DNA from: Polynucleobacter sp. JS-Mosq-20-D10
GTDB taxonomy: Bacteria; Pseudomonadota; Gammaproteobacteria; Burkholderiales; Burkholderiaceae
DNA: 64,000 nucleotides
Reading direction: 5' to 3'
Assembly: GCF_018687755.1 (NCBI RefSeq)
Contig: NZ_CP061305.1
Span: forward strand, 1,239,099-1,303,098
Part shown: positions 42,440 through 50,187 of the stretch, piece after piece
Layout of the letters: the number at the start of each line of letters is the position of its first letter
How positions within the stretch are numbered: the stretch's first letter is position 1
Translations under genes and position numbers: made by a program
The notes under the pieces: model-generated
What the model was told of the DNA's origin: nothing
What the model saw: the letters and a program-made list of their open reading frames with translations, nothing else
The model's database searches: none

Positions 42440-43135
42440 ATGTTGATGACCTTTCAGGAAGCTTTTGGACTACTTTTGCATTTAGATGCTGGTGTGATCG
42501 GCATTGTGCTGGTCTCACTTCAGGTCAGCTTGAGCGCTTTACTCCTCGGCAGCATTCTAGGACTACCCATTGGCGCTCTGTTAGCTACAGAGGAATTTAA
42601 GGGCAAACAAACAATTACACTCCTCTTAAATACCCTCATGGGCGTCCCAACCGTGATTATTGGCGTCATTGTGTATCTACTGCTATCAAGGACAGGGCCT
42701 TTAGGGGTGTGGGGCTGGCTTTTCACACCCAAGGGCATGATCCTAGCCCAAACACTGCTCACAACCCCCCTAATTGCCGCCCTGAGCCGCCAAATCTTAG
42801 AGGATTCTTGGAGAATTCATCGAGATTCCTTTATGGTACTTCGCCTACCCAGGCTTTACGCCCTGAAATGGCTTCTTTGGGACTGCCGTTTCTCCCTCAC
42901 GATTGCCATCCTTGCTGGACTTGCCAGGGCAATATCCGAAGTGGGCGCCGTCATGATTGTTGGTGGCAATATTGATCAATCCACTCGCACCATGACAACA
43001 GCCATTGCTCTGGAAACTAGTAAAGGTGATCTCCCATTGGCGCTTGCCTTAGGCATTGTTTTACTAGGTATTGTTTTGATGGCAAATCTCTTTACATTTG
43101 CAGTTCGCCAAATTGCGGAGCGTCGCTATGGTTAA
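42440..43135 (+). CDS. tupB: Tungstate-type ABC transporter permease
   Basis: A 231-residue ABC permease with about five membrane segments. It carries MGVPTVIIGVIVYLLLSRTGPLG and the EAA-loop-type region around LARAISEVGAVMIVGGNIDQSTRTMTTAIALETSKGDLPLALALGIVLL, both characteristic of TupB/WtpB. TupB forms the channel for tungstate with TupC and binds TupA. The second ATG (42446) may be the start. It overlaps tupC by eight bases. The matching tupA is about 33 kb away. Confidence 0.88.
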   Translation: MLMTFQEAFGLLLHLDAGVIGIVLVSLQVSLSALLLGSILGLPIGALLATEEFKGKQTITLLLNTLMGVPTVIIGVIVYLLLSRTGPLGVWGWLFTPKGMILAQTLLTTPLIAALSRQILEDSWRIHRDSFMVLRLPRLYALKWLLWDCRFSLTIAILAGLARAISEVGAVMIVGGNIDQSTRTMTTAIALETSKGDLPLALALGIVLLGIVLMANLFTFAVRQIAERRYG

Positions 43136-43838
43136 TCATTCTGAACAATTCAAGCAATTTATTGAGTTCAAAGGCGTCATTGTCAACAGTAATGGACGCA
43201 TCATCTTGGATATCCCTCATGCGGTTATTCCTGCAGATCGAATTTGCGCTTGCATTGGGCCCAATGGCGCTGGTAAAACGACTTTCCTCAAATTAATTGA
43301 TGGCTTAATCAAACCAGACTCAGGCACCGTTACCCATTCAAGCGGCTCCATCAAATCATCCTTGGTATTGCACCATACGCCAATGATTAAAGCCTCAGCA
43401 CGAACTAATGTTGCGATGGTGAAAGACGCAGACCCCTCAATTGATTCTATTGCGATTGATTTGGTGATCGAGCAGATCGGACTAAGTCATCTTGCCAACA
43501 GTCCTGCGCACAAACTCTCGGCAGGTGAAAAACAAAAGCTTTGCTTGGGCCGGGCTATTTTGCAAAAACCCAACTTGATATTACTAGATGAACCTACGGC
43601 TAATCTAGATCCGAACACCACAGAACAAGTCGAAGAGCTCATTCGTCAATTGAAGTCTCGAGGCTCTGACGTCTTCTTCACATCCCACCAACTTGCACAA
43701 GTACAAAGAATCGCGGAGTACATCATCTTCATTGATCAGGGCCAAATAAAAGAAAAGGGACCCGTAGGTCCCTTCTTTGCCGATCCCCAGACACAAGCAG
43801 CTAAACGCTACTTACATCAAGAGTTGCTCGTCGACTGA
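43128..43838 (+). CDS. tupC: Tungstate-type ABC transporter ATP-binding protein
   Basis: A 236-residue ABC ATPase: Walker A IGPNGAGKTTFLK, Q-loop region LHHTPMIKASARTN, signature LSAGEKQKLCLGRA, Walker B LILLDEPTANLD and the switch His in TSHQLAQ. The start is the ATG at 43128, preceded by GCGGAG; a TTG 30 bases upstream is possible. The gene overlaps tupB by eight bases. It energises the importer of which tupA is the periplasmic part. It abuts, convergently, a small exported protein gene. Confidence 0.88.
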   Translation: MVNHSEQFKQFIEFKGVIVNSNGRIILDIPHAVIPADRICACIGPNGAGKTTFLKLIDGLIKPDSGTVTHSSGSIKSSLVLHHTPMIKASARTNVAMVKDADPSIDSIAIDLVIEQIGLSHLANSPAHKLSAGEKQKLCLGRAILQKPNLILLDEPTANLDPNTTEQVEELIRQLKSRGSDVFFTSHQLAQVQRIAEYIIFIDQGQIKEKGPVGPFFADPQTQAAKRYLHQELLVD

Positions 43839-44108
43839 TTACTTTACTGCTGGTGCTGCAGCCACAGGAGCGACAAAAGGTGGAGGAGCCACACAAGCTG
43901 CTGGAGCCGGAGTTCCAGAAACCCTAAAGCGATCAGCTACCTTATTTTGAGCTTGGCATAGCTGGAATGCACCCATTCTATCGCCGTAGGCAGACTTTGC
44001 TTTTGCCAAAGCTGCAGCCTCTTGAGCTTCAGGCGTCAACGGAGGCAAAGCAGCAAATGCAGCTACGCTTGCGAATGAACAGAGTGTGAGAGCGATGATT
44101 TTTTTCAT
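43839..44108 (-). CDS. Small exported Ala/Pro-rich protein
   Basis: An 89-residue protein with a signal peptide (MKKIIALTLCSFASVAAFAAL) and AAGGA seven bases before the start. The mature part has two cysteines (QLCQAQ and AACVAP) and an Ala/Pro tail. It lies ten bases after the formate dehydrogenase gamma gene on the same strand and may be the last gene of that operon. I recognise no family and assign no function. Confidence 0.7.
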   Translation of the reverse strand: MKKIIALTLCSFASVAAFAALPPLTPEAQEAAALAKAKSAYGDRMGAFQLCQAQNKVADRFRVSGTPAPAACVAPPPFVAPVAAAPAVK

Positions 44109-44118
44109 GGCCATGTCC

Positions 44119-45174
44119 TTATTTATTAACTTTGTCGTACCAGAGCTCATGGTGCTCCTTAGCCCAGGTAGCATCAACATAGCCAGTCATCATGCCGTCT
44201 GAGGAGCCTTGCATACCGATAGAACCAATGTAGATGTGACCCATTGCCATCGCAGTCATCAAAATAGAGGCAGAGCTATGAACGATATTCGCCAGCTGCA
44301 TGGTGCCACGAAGATACTGTACCTCCATGAACGGTACGATCATATCGAGCACGAATCCTGAAGCTGAGATCGTTAAGCCTAATACAACCATACCAAACCA
44401 GAACCAGATTTTTTCACCCATATTGAAGAACCCTGCAGGTGGATGCTTGCCAGTCAGCGCGCCGCCAAGCGTCATCAACCAGTTAAGGTCACCCTTCCCT
44501 GGGATATTGCGAGTGGCAAACAGCAAGAAGAAGATCACAACGCTCAAAGTGAACAATGGTCCAGAGTAGTTATGGATATTCTTACAAATCATCAAGAATG
44601 ATCCGTAAGCCGCACCACCCATTAAGGGCATTACAAAGTACTTACCCCACAAAATCAACATGCCAGTTGTAGCAAGGCCGATAAAGCTGGCAGCCATTAC
44701 CCAGTGGGTGAGGCGCTCAAAACCATTGAAGCGCTTGATTTTTTGTCCCGACATCGGAGCATGAAGCTTGATTGGACCCTTGACCAAGAACAGGGCAGCA
44801 ATACCAAAGAAAGCAATCGCTAGAATCCAGGCGCCGTAAACAGTGATGACACCATTACGAATCAAACGCCACTGTTGACCAGCACGTTGAATTAATACGC
44901 TTGCTTCTTTATCAGGAATGCTGACATAGTTATAGGGATCGCTATTTGCAGTATCCCAAATTGCACCTTCTTTAGGTGCCGTATTTGCGGGTTGTGATTG
45001 CGCTTGAGTGCCTTTTGGAATCTCATTGAGATTCTTTGGATAATCAATTCCGCTTGGGCTAGGTAGAGGCGGCATTGCTGCGCGTTCGGCCAAGACAACA
45101 CCACTTAAAAGACTTAGCGAGACACCAAGAGCTAAAGCCCAGGAGCGACTGACACTAATAAATGATCGATTCAT
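44119..45174 (-). CDS. Formate dehydrogenase gamma subunit, cytochrome b
   Basis: A 351-residue membrane protein with a signal peptide at the N-terminus (ALGVSLSLLSGVVLAE). A long hydrophilic loop precedes a four-helix b-type cytochrome core: LIRNGVITVYGAWILAIAFFGIAALFLV, FERLTHWVMAASFIGLATTGMLIL, GPLFTLSVVIFFLLFATRN and the late MQLANIVHSSASILMTAMAMGHIYIG. The His residues in RLTHW, NIHNYSG and VHSS would bind two b haems. This subunit passes electrons from FdhAB to the quinone pool. The gene follows the small lipoprotein gene in the fdh operon. Confidence 0.9.
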   Translation of the reverse strand: MNRSFISVSRSWALALGVSLSLLSGVVLAERAAMPPLPSPSGIDYPKNLNEIPKGTQAQSQPANTAPKEGAIWDTANSDPYNYVSIPDKEASVLIQRAGQQWRLIRNGVITVYGAWILAIAFFGIAALFLVKGPIKLHAPMSGQKIKRFNGFERLTHWVMAASFIGLATTGMLILWGKYFVMPLMGGAAYGSFLMICKNIHNYSGPLFTLSVVIFFLLFATRNIPGKGDLNWLMTLGGALTGKHPPAGFFNMGEKIWFWFGMVVLGLTISASGFVLDMIVPFMEVQYLRGTMQLANIVHSSASILMTAMAMGHIYIGSIGMQGSSDGMMTGYVDATWAKEHHELWYDKVNK

Positions 45175-45221
45175 ACAAATATCCTTAAACGTTTTCGTTT
45201 TATTTATTGTTGTTTAACTGA

Positions 45222-45458
45222 TCACTTAGCGCGTGAATATTCAGATTGACCCTGATTGCGCTTGTTAATCGCTTCCGTCCAACTGGCTTGCTCTCCAGGC
45301 TTCCATCCTTTAGTCATAAACCCATTGTCAGCACCCATGTATGGCGCTACATCCGGACGCTTAGCTGCATAAGCTGCAACTTCAGGCGGTTCAGAACAAG
45401 CGGATAACAGAGTACCTGCCGCCAGACTCATGGCGAGAATTTTGAAATTCAATTTCAT
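45222..45458 (-). CDS. Small lipoprotein in the fdh operon
   Basis: A 78-residue lipoprotein (MKLNFKILAMSLAAGTLLSAC, lipobox with Cys21). AGGAGCG precedes the start by six bases, and the start overlaps the fdhB stop by four bases (ATGA), which argues for coupled translation. The mature part holds RPDVAPYMGADNGFMTKGWKPGEQASWTEAI. Its place between beta and gamma suggests a periplasmic or outer-membrane partner of this formate dehydrogenase. I know of no defined function. Confidence 0.72.
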   Translation of the reverse strand: MKLNFKILAMSLAAGTLLSACSEPPEVAAYAAKRPDVAPYMGADNGFMTKGWKPGEQASWTEAINKRNQGQSEYSRAK

Positions 45459-46114
45459 GATTTCGCTCCTGGAATTTTGGCAGCTGGTGTTGGGGCTGGA
45501 GATGGTGAGCCTGCAGGACCATAAGCAGTCGACCAACCGAAGATATCGTTGCTTGGATACCTGCCATTGGCTTCGCGCACTGAAACACGTTTGGCGTAAA
45601 TACTAGAAATCACATCGCCATCTCCACCAATCAATGCTTTTGTAGAACACATCTCAGCACATAAGGGCAACTTACCTTCAGCTAAGCGGTTACGGCCATA
45701 TTTTTCAAACTCAGCAACGCTACCGTTCACTTCTGGGCCGCCGCTACAGAATGTGCACTTGTCCATTTTGCTGCGGACACCGAAGGCACCCTTGCTCAAG
45801 AACTGAGGCGCACCAAATGGGCAGGCGAAGGAACAGTATCCACAGCCGATGCAAATATCTTTGTCATGCAAAACCACACCTTCATCGGTACGGTAGAAGC
45901 AATCCACTGGACAGACAGCCATACAAGGCGCATCTGAACAGTGCATACATGCGACTGAAATAGACTTTTCTTTGCCGACGATGCCATCGTTGACTGTCAC
46001 AACACGGCGACGAGTAATACCCCAAGGCACTTCGTTGTCGTTCTTACAAGCAGTAACACAGCCATTGCACTCAATGCATCGTTCTGTATCACATATAAAT
46101 TTCATTCTTGCCAT
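45455..46114 (-). CDS. Formate dehydrogenase beta subunit, 4Fe-4S
   Basis: A 219-residue ferredoxin-type electron-transfer subunit. Cysteine clusters are CDTERCIECNGCVTACK, CMHCSDAPCMAVCPVDC, CIGCGYCSFACPF and CTFCSGG ending with CAEMC, enough for four [4Fe-4S] clusters as in FdnH and FdsB-like subunits. It carries electrons from the catalytic subunit to the gamma cytochrome. Unlike E. coli FdnH it lacks a C-terminal membrane helix; the tail is Pro/Ala-rich (PAPTPAAKIPGAKS). Confidence 0.9.
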   Translation of the reverse strand: MARMKFICDTERCIECNGCVTACKNDNEVPWGITRRRVVTVNDGIVGKEKSISVACMHCSDAPCMAVCPVDCFYRTDEGVVLHDKDICIGCGYCSFACPFGAPQFLSKGAFGVRSKMDKCTFCSGGPEVNGSVAEFEKYGRNRLAEGKLPLCAEMCSTKALIGGDGDVISSIYAKRVSVREANGRYPSNDIFGWSTAYGPAGSPSPAPTPAAKIPGAKS

Positions 46115-46141
46115 TGTGTTCTCCTGACTTTATTTTTTAAC

Positions 46142-49126
46142 TTAGGCAAATTTTTCGATTTGGCACATGGTGGTTTTAGTTTCTTGCATCATCGTTACCT
46201 GATCGTAGCCATAGGTCGTAGCAGTATTCACCGCTTCACCTAAAACTACCGGGGCAGCGCCCTCTGGGTAATATTTGCGCAAGTCGTTACCCTGCCACCA
46301 GCCAGCAAAGTGGAATGGTACAAAGGCTGTGTCTTGGTCAACCCGCTCAGTAACCATTGCGCGTACTTTGATCTTGGCACCCGTTGGAGACTTAACCCAT
46401 ACGTAGTCCCAATTCTTAATGCCGCGAGCTTCTGCAGCTTTAGGATTGATCTCCACAAAGTTCTCTTGCTGCAACTCAGCCAACCATGGGTTGGAACGCG
46501 TTTCATCTCCTCCACCCTCGTACTCAACCAAACGACCAGAAGTCAGAATGATTGGGAACTTTTCATAGAGCTTGTCGCTCAAGTTCTTGTCTTGTAGCGT
46601 TTTGTACAGAGTTGGCAAGCGCCAGAAATTCTTCTTATCCGCAGATGTTGGGTACTTACGCATCATTGGCTCATTGGTACTGTAGAGGGCCTCGCGGTGA
46701 GTTGGAATGGCATCTGGGAAGTTCCACACCACTGCACGTGCTTTCGCATTACCAAATGGATGGCAACCGTTTTTCATGACCACGCGCTGAATACCACCAG
46801 AGAGGTCAGTCTTCCAGTTCTTACCATCTGCAAGCTTTTGTTCTTCTTCAGTTAACTGATTCCACCAGCCGAGCTTCTTCACTAGCACATGATCAAACTC
46901 GGGGTAACCAGTGGTAATCGCTGAACCCTTAGAGTAGGAACCATCCTCGGCCAACAAATTCTTGCCATCTTTTTCCACACCAAAGTTTGCGCGGAAATTA
47001 CCGCCACCTTCCATCACACTCTTACTAGTGTCATAGAGGTTTGGTGATCCTGGATGCTTAATCGCGGCAGTGCCATAGCAAGGCCAAGGCAAACCGTAAT
47101 AATCACCCGTGGTGTCGTAACCACTTACTGGATCAACGCCGCCACGTGACTTCAATGTCTTCGGATCAAAAGTGCCTGCCATTCTCATATGCGCTTTTAA
47201 GCGCTCAGGAGTTTGACCGGTGTAACCAATTGTCCAAACTGAACGGTTGATCTCACGCAAGATATCTTCGATCTGCGGCTCTTTCCATTGCTTACCAGCA
47301 AATTTGGAATTGAGCATCTTGTAGTTCTTGGAGAGCTCTTCTCCAAAGCCAAGGCGATCTGCAAATGCTTGCATGATCACGTGGTCAGGAACAGACTCAA
47401 ACAATGGATCAATGACTTTCTCGCGCCACTGTAATGAGCGGTTTGAGGCAGTAGCTGAACCCGTTGTCTCGAACTGAGTTGTCGCTGGTAATAAGTACAC
47501 ATTACGATTTTTGTTTATGGACTGGCCTTCAGCAGGAGGCATTGCTGCCATTGCCGCAGTCGCACTTGGATAAGGATCAACCACTACCAATAAATCCAAT
47601 TTGTCCATCGCACGCTTCATGTCCAAACCGCGTGTTTGTGAGTTCGGTGCATGACCCCAGAAGAACAAACCTTTCACATTGGTCTGCTGATCAATCATGT
47701 CATTCTTCTCAAGCACCGCATCAACCCAACGAGAAACCGTAGTACCGGACTTCTCCATCATGTCGGGAGCGTAGCGACCTTTAATCCACTCGTAGTCCAC
47801 ACCCCATACAGTCGCAAAGTGCTTCCATGAGCCTGCTGCAAGACCATAGTAACCAGGCAATGAATCCGGATTAGGACCAACGTCAGTTGCACCTTGAACG
47901 TTATCGTGACCGCGGAAAATATTTGCGCCACCACCGGACTTACCGATATTGCCCAAAGCCAATTGCAAAATACAAGATGCACGAACCATGGCATTGCCAA
48001 TGGTGTGCTGTGTTTGACCCATACACCAAACCAATGTGCTTGGACGGTTTTTGGCCATAGTCTCGGCCACTTTGTAAACCTGTGCCTCAGGGACGCCACA
48101 TGCCTCTTCGACATTCTTAGGAGTCCACTTTTCCATCACTTCTTTACGGATCTCATCCATGCCGTATACGCGGTCATTGATGTACTTCTTGTCTTCCCAG
48201 CCATTATTGAAGATGTGATACAGAACACCAAACAAGAATGGAATATCTGAACCAGAACGAATACGAACGTACTGATCAGACTTCGCTGCAGTACGGGTAT
48301 AGCGAGGATCAACTACGATCACCTTGCAACCATTTTCTTTTGCATGCAATAAGCTGAGCATTGATACTGGGTGCGCTTCTGCAGCGTTAGAACCAATGTA
48401 CAAAGCTGCCTTAGCATTCATCATGTCGTTATAGCTATTGGTCATCGCACCATAGCCCCAAGTGTTAGCAACACCGGCAACTGTAGTGGAGTGACAAATA
48501 CGCGCTTGATGGTCTGTGTTGTTGGTTCCAAAGAAAGAAACCCACTTACGCATTAAGTAAGCTTGCTCGTTATTGTGCTTTGAAGAACCAATAAAGAAGA
48601 GTGAATCTGGACTGTACTTGCTACGCAAATCTTTCATCTGCGCAGTGATTTCAGTCAAAGCCTGATCCCAAGAAATGCGTTGATATTTACCATCAACCAA
48701 CTTCATTGGGTAACGCAAACGGAAATCGCCGTGGCCATGCTCGCGCAAAGATGCGCCCTTAGCGCAGTAAGCACCCAAGTTAATCGGGGAATCAAAAGCG
48801 GAGTCTTGACGAACCCAAACACCATTCTCAACGGTAGCGTCAGTTGCGCAACCTACGGAGCAGTGAGTACAGATTGTTCTCTTAACCTCGATCTTACCCT
48901 TGCCGTCTAGCATTGCCTTACTTTGCTCAGCGGAAGCCTTTTGCACCAGCGTTAATTGGCTTGCCGCGATACCAGCACCAACACCCACTCCAGAGCGCTT
49001 GAGGAAGGTACGGCGATCCATCGTTGGCACGGCAGACTGAAGTCCACGTGACAAGCTACCGATGAGGCGTGATGCAGGTGTAGAGCGACCGCTCTGTGGG
49101 GTATTGGATTTACGAGTCAGACTCAT
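46142..49126 (-). CDS. Formate dehydrogenase alpha subunit, Mo/W-bisPGD
   Basis: A 994-residue catalytic subunit. It has an export-type twin-arginine signal, MDRRTFLKRSGVG (residues 36-48), after an unusual 35-residue n-region, so it should be folded in the cytoplasm and exported through Tat. The N-terminal [4Fe-4S] ligands are Cys86, Cys89, Cys93 and Cys121. The metal ligand is Cys211 in HQARICHSTTV, encoded by TGT rather than by a Sec TGA. The Mo or W bisPGD domains fill the rest. It oxidises formate to CO2 in the periplasm. Neighbours are the Tat-target protein upstream and the beta subunit downstream. Confidence 0.93.
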   Translation of the reverse strand: MSLTRKSNTPQSGRSTPASRLIGSLSRGLQSAVPTMDRRTFLKRSGVGVGAGIAASQLTLVQKASAEQSKAMLDGKGKIEVKRTICTHCSVGCATDATVENGVWVRQDSAFDSPINLGAYCAKGASLREHGHGDFRLRYPMKLVDGKYQRISWDQALTEITAQMKDLRSKYSPDSLFFIGSSKHNNEQAYLMRKWVSFFGTNNTDHQARICHSTTVAGVANTWGYGAMTNSYNDMMNAKAALYIGSNAAEAHPVSMLSLLHAKENGCKVIVVDPRYTRTAAKSDQYVRIRSGSDIPFLFGVLYHIFNNGWEDKKYINDRVYGMDEIRKEVMEKWTPKNVEEACGVPEAQVYKVAETMAKNRPSTLVWCMGQTQHTIGNAMVRASCILQLALGNIGKSGGGANIFRGHDNVQGATDVGPNPDSLPGYYGLAAGSWKHFATVWGVDYEWIKGRYAPDMMEKSGTTVSRWVDAVLEKNDMIDQQTNVKGLFFWGHAPNSQTRGLDMKRAMDKLDLLVVVDPYPSATAAMAAMPPAEGQSINKNRNVYLLPATTQFETTGSATASNRSLQWREKVIDPLFESVPDHVIMQAFADRLGFGEELSKNYKMLNSKFAGKQWKEPQIEDILREINRSVWTIGYTGQTPERLKAHMRMAGTFDPKTLKSRGGVDPVSGYDTTGDYYGLPWPCYGTAAIKHPGSPNLYDTSKSVMEGGGNFRANFGVEKDGKNLLAEDGSYSKGSAITTGYPEFDHVLVKKLGWWNQLTEEEQKLADGKNWKTDLSGGIQRVVMKNGCHPFGNAKARAVVWNFPDAIPTHREALYSTNEPMMRKYPTSADKKNFWRLPTLYKTLQDKNLSDKLYEKFPIILTSGRLVEYEGGGDETRSNPWLAELQQENFVEINPKAAEARGIKNWDYVWVKSPTGAKIKVRAMVTERVDQDTAFVPFHFAGWWQGNDLRKYYPEGAAPVVLGEAVNTATTYGYDQVTMMQETKTTMCQIEKFA

Positions 49127-49188
49127 ATGTTGTCCCTGAGAAATATTTTTATTTAATTATTTGGAAATGACTTAATAAACAACTTGAT

Positions 49189-49410
49189 TTAAAGCATGGT
49201 GGTTTCGTAATACTTACGAATATGCGCTGTGAGTTGATAGCCATCATCTTTACCCTGCACTGTGCTGCCAATTTCTTGAATCACTGCCTTACCAATAGGC
49301 GTTTGGGAGGCTATTGCTACGGCACCAACAGCGGTACCCGCACCGATAAAAAACTTCCTGCGGGAAGGCTTGTTTTCTTCGTTTACTGCGACTGTAGATT
49401 TGGTGGTCAT
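49189..49410 (-). CDS. Formate dehydrogenase region Tat-target protein
   Basis: A 73-residue protein of the TIGR02811 kind. It opens with a hydrophilic stretch, then the twin-arginine SRRKFFIGAGTAVGAVAIAS (Arg17-Arg18), and ends with DDGYQLTAHIRKYYETTML. TIGR02811 proteins are found next to formate dehydrogenase genes and carry a Tat signal, but their role is unknown. AGGAG precedes the start by seven bases. It is the first gene of the fdhA operon and lies 62 bases before fdhA. Confidence 0.88.
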   Translation of the reverse strand: MTTKSTVAVNEENKPSRRKFFIGAGTAVGAVAIASQTPIGKAVIQEIGSTVQGKDDGYQLTAHIRKYYETTML

Positions 49411-49434
49411 CGTATGCTCCTATTTAGTGCAAAT

Positions 49435-49448
49435 TTGATATCCATCAA
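49435..49448. promoter_or_regulatory. FNR-type palindrome upstream of fdh
   Basis: TTGAT-atcc-ATCAA is a perfect FNR/Anr-family site with the canonical four-base spacer. It ends 25 bases before the start codon of the Tat-target gene. Activation by FNR usually needs a site near -41.5 from the transcription start. Here that would place the start inside the coding region, so repression or roadblock is likelier. Binding is untested. Confidence 0.55.
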
Positions 49449-49542
49449 GTGTAATTGGTAATTGCATTTTTGACATATTAGAGTCACAAAAATATGAATC
49501 TAGGGGGGTAAACCCTAGTCTTTTCGTAATGCAGTACGACAT

Positions 49543-50187
49543 TTAAATCATGTCAAAGCTTTGCCCTTCAATCGCGAGAAACTCCCGAGTCAAGGCGGCT
49601 ACTGGATGGTAGAGATGCATCTCTGGGATATCTTCTATTGCATCGCATAGTTCGTCATACCAAGGGCGAATATGGCTATTGAAAAAAACCCTTTGATTTG
49701 TAAGGTTTGAAATCTCCACATCATCCCCTGCAATGAGGTATCTCATGACCTCACACAAGGCTGAAATATGGTCCTCAGTCTCTGTAACTTCTTCCGCAGA
49801 TTCCAAGCCAAAAGTCTCAAGAGATCGACGGATCTCAACTAAAGGTTTCTCGTTTAAGTGGCCAGCCATGTAAAAGGACCCATTCAAGATAATGTTGGGT
49901 CGCCCTACGCTAATGAAGTTCAGGTCAAACTCCTCGCGCCAGGACTTGGCGGGGTTGTTTTTGGCAACCTCTACTACGCTATGCCAAACCTTCGCCAGCG
50001 GAGCATCTTCCGCCTGAATCTCTTATCCATCCGGAATGGAGGAAGCAATTTGATTCAGTAATTCCTGATCTGGCGGTTGATGAAAGAGCCGAGCAATCAA
50101 ACCATACAGGTCTGCACGAGCAAGTTCCTCGGGTAAGCCCTCATCACCAACTGTGGTTACCGCACCTTCTTGTATCTTTTCGCTCAT
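49543..50187 (-). pseudogene. TorD-like chaperone gene interrupted by an in-frame TAA
   Basis: The single frame from the ATG ending at 50187 to 49543 would encode 214 residues of a TorD/DmsD-type chaperone: ELARADLYGLIARLFHQPPDQELLNQIA, then REEFDLNFISVGRP and NGSFYMAGHLNEKPLVEIRRSLETFGL, HISALCEVMRYLIAG, FFNSHIRPWYDELCDAIED. Such proteins hold the folded Tat-exported molybdoenzyme and help cofactor loading. Codon 55 (50023-50025) is TAA (read GGA TAA GAG), with no frameshift on either side. A C-to-T change from CAA would explain it. The partial product after the stop lacks an ATG before residue 106. An assembly or sequencing error cannot be excluded. Confidence 0.82.

Noticed and set aside
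48494..48496. Possible selenocysteine site in the formate dehydrogenase alpha subunit
   Set aside because: The metal-ligand codon is TGT (Cys), so no Sec insertion is needed.
46142..49126. Antisense open frames on the plus strand inside the FDH alpha gene, up to about 118 codons (for example 47894-48250)
   Set aside because: They mirror codon bias of the real gene, lack ribosome sites and family resemblance.
49888..50187. Frameshift as the cause of the broken TorD-like gene
   Set aside because: Both halves are in the same frame; only codon 55 is a stop.
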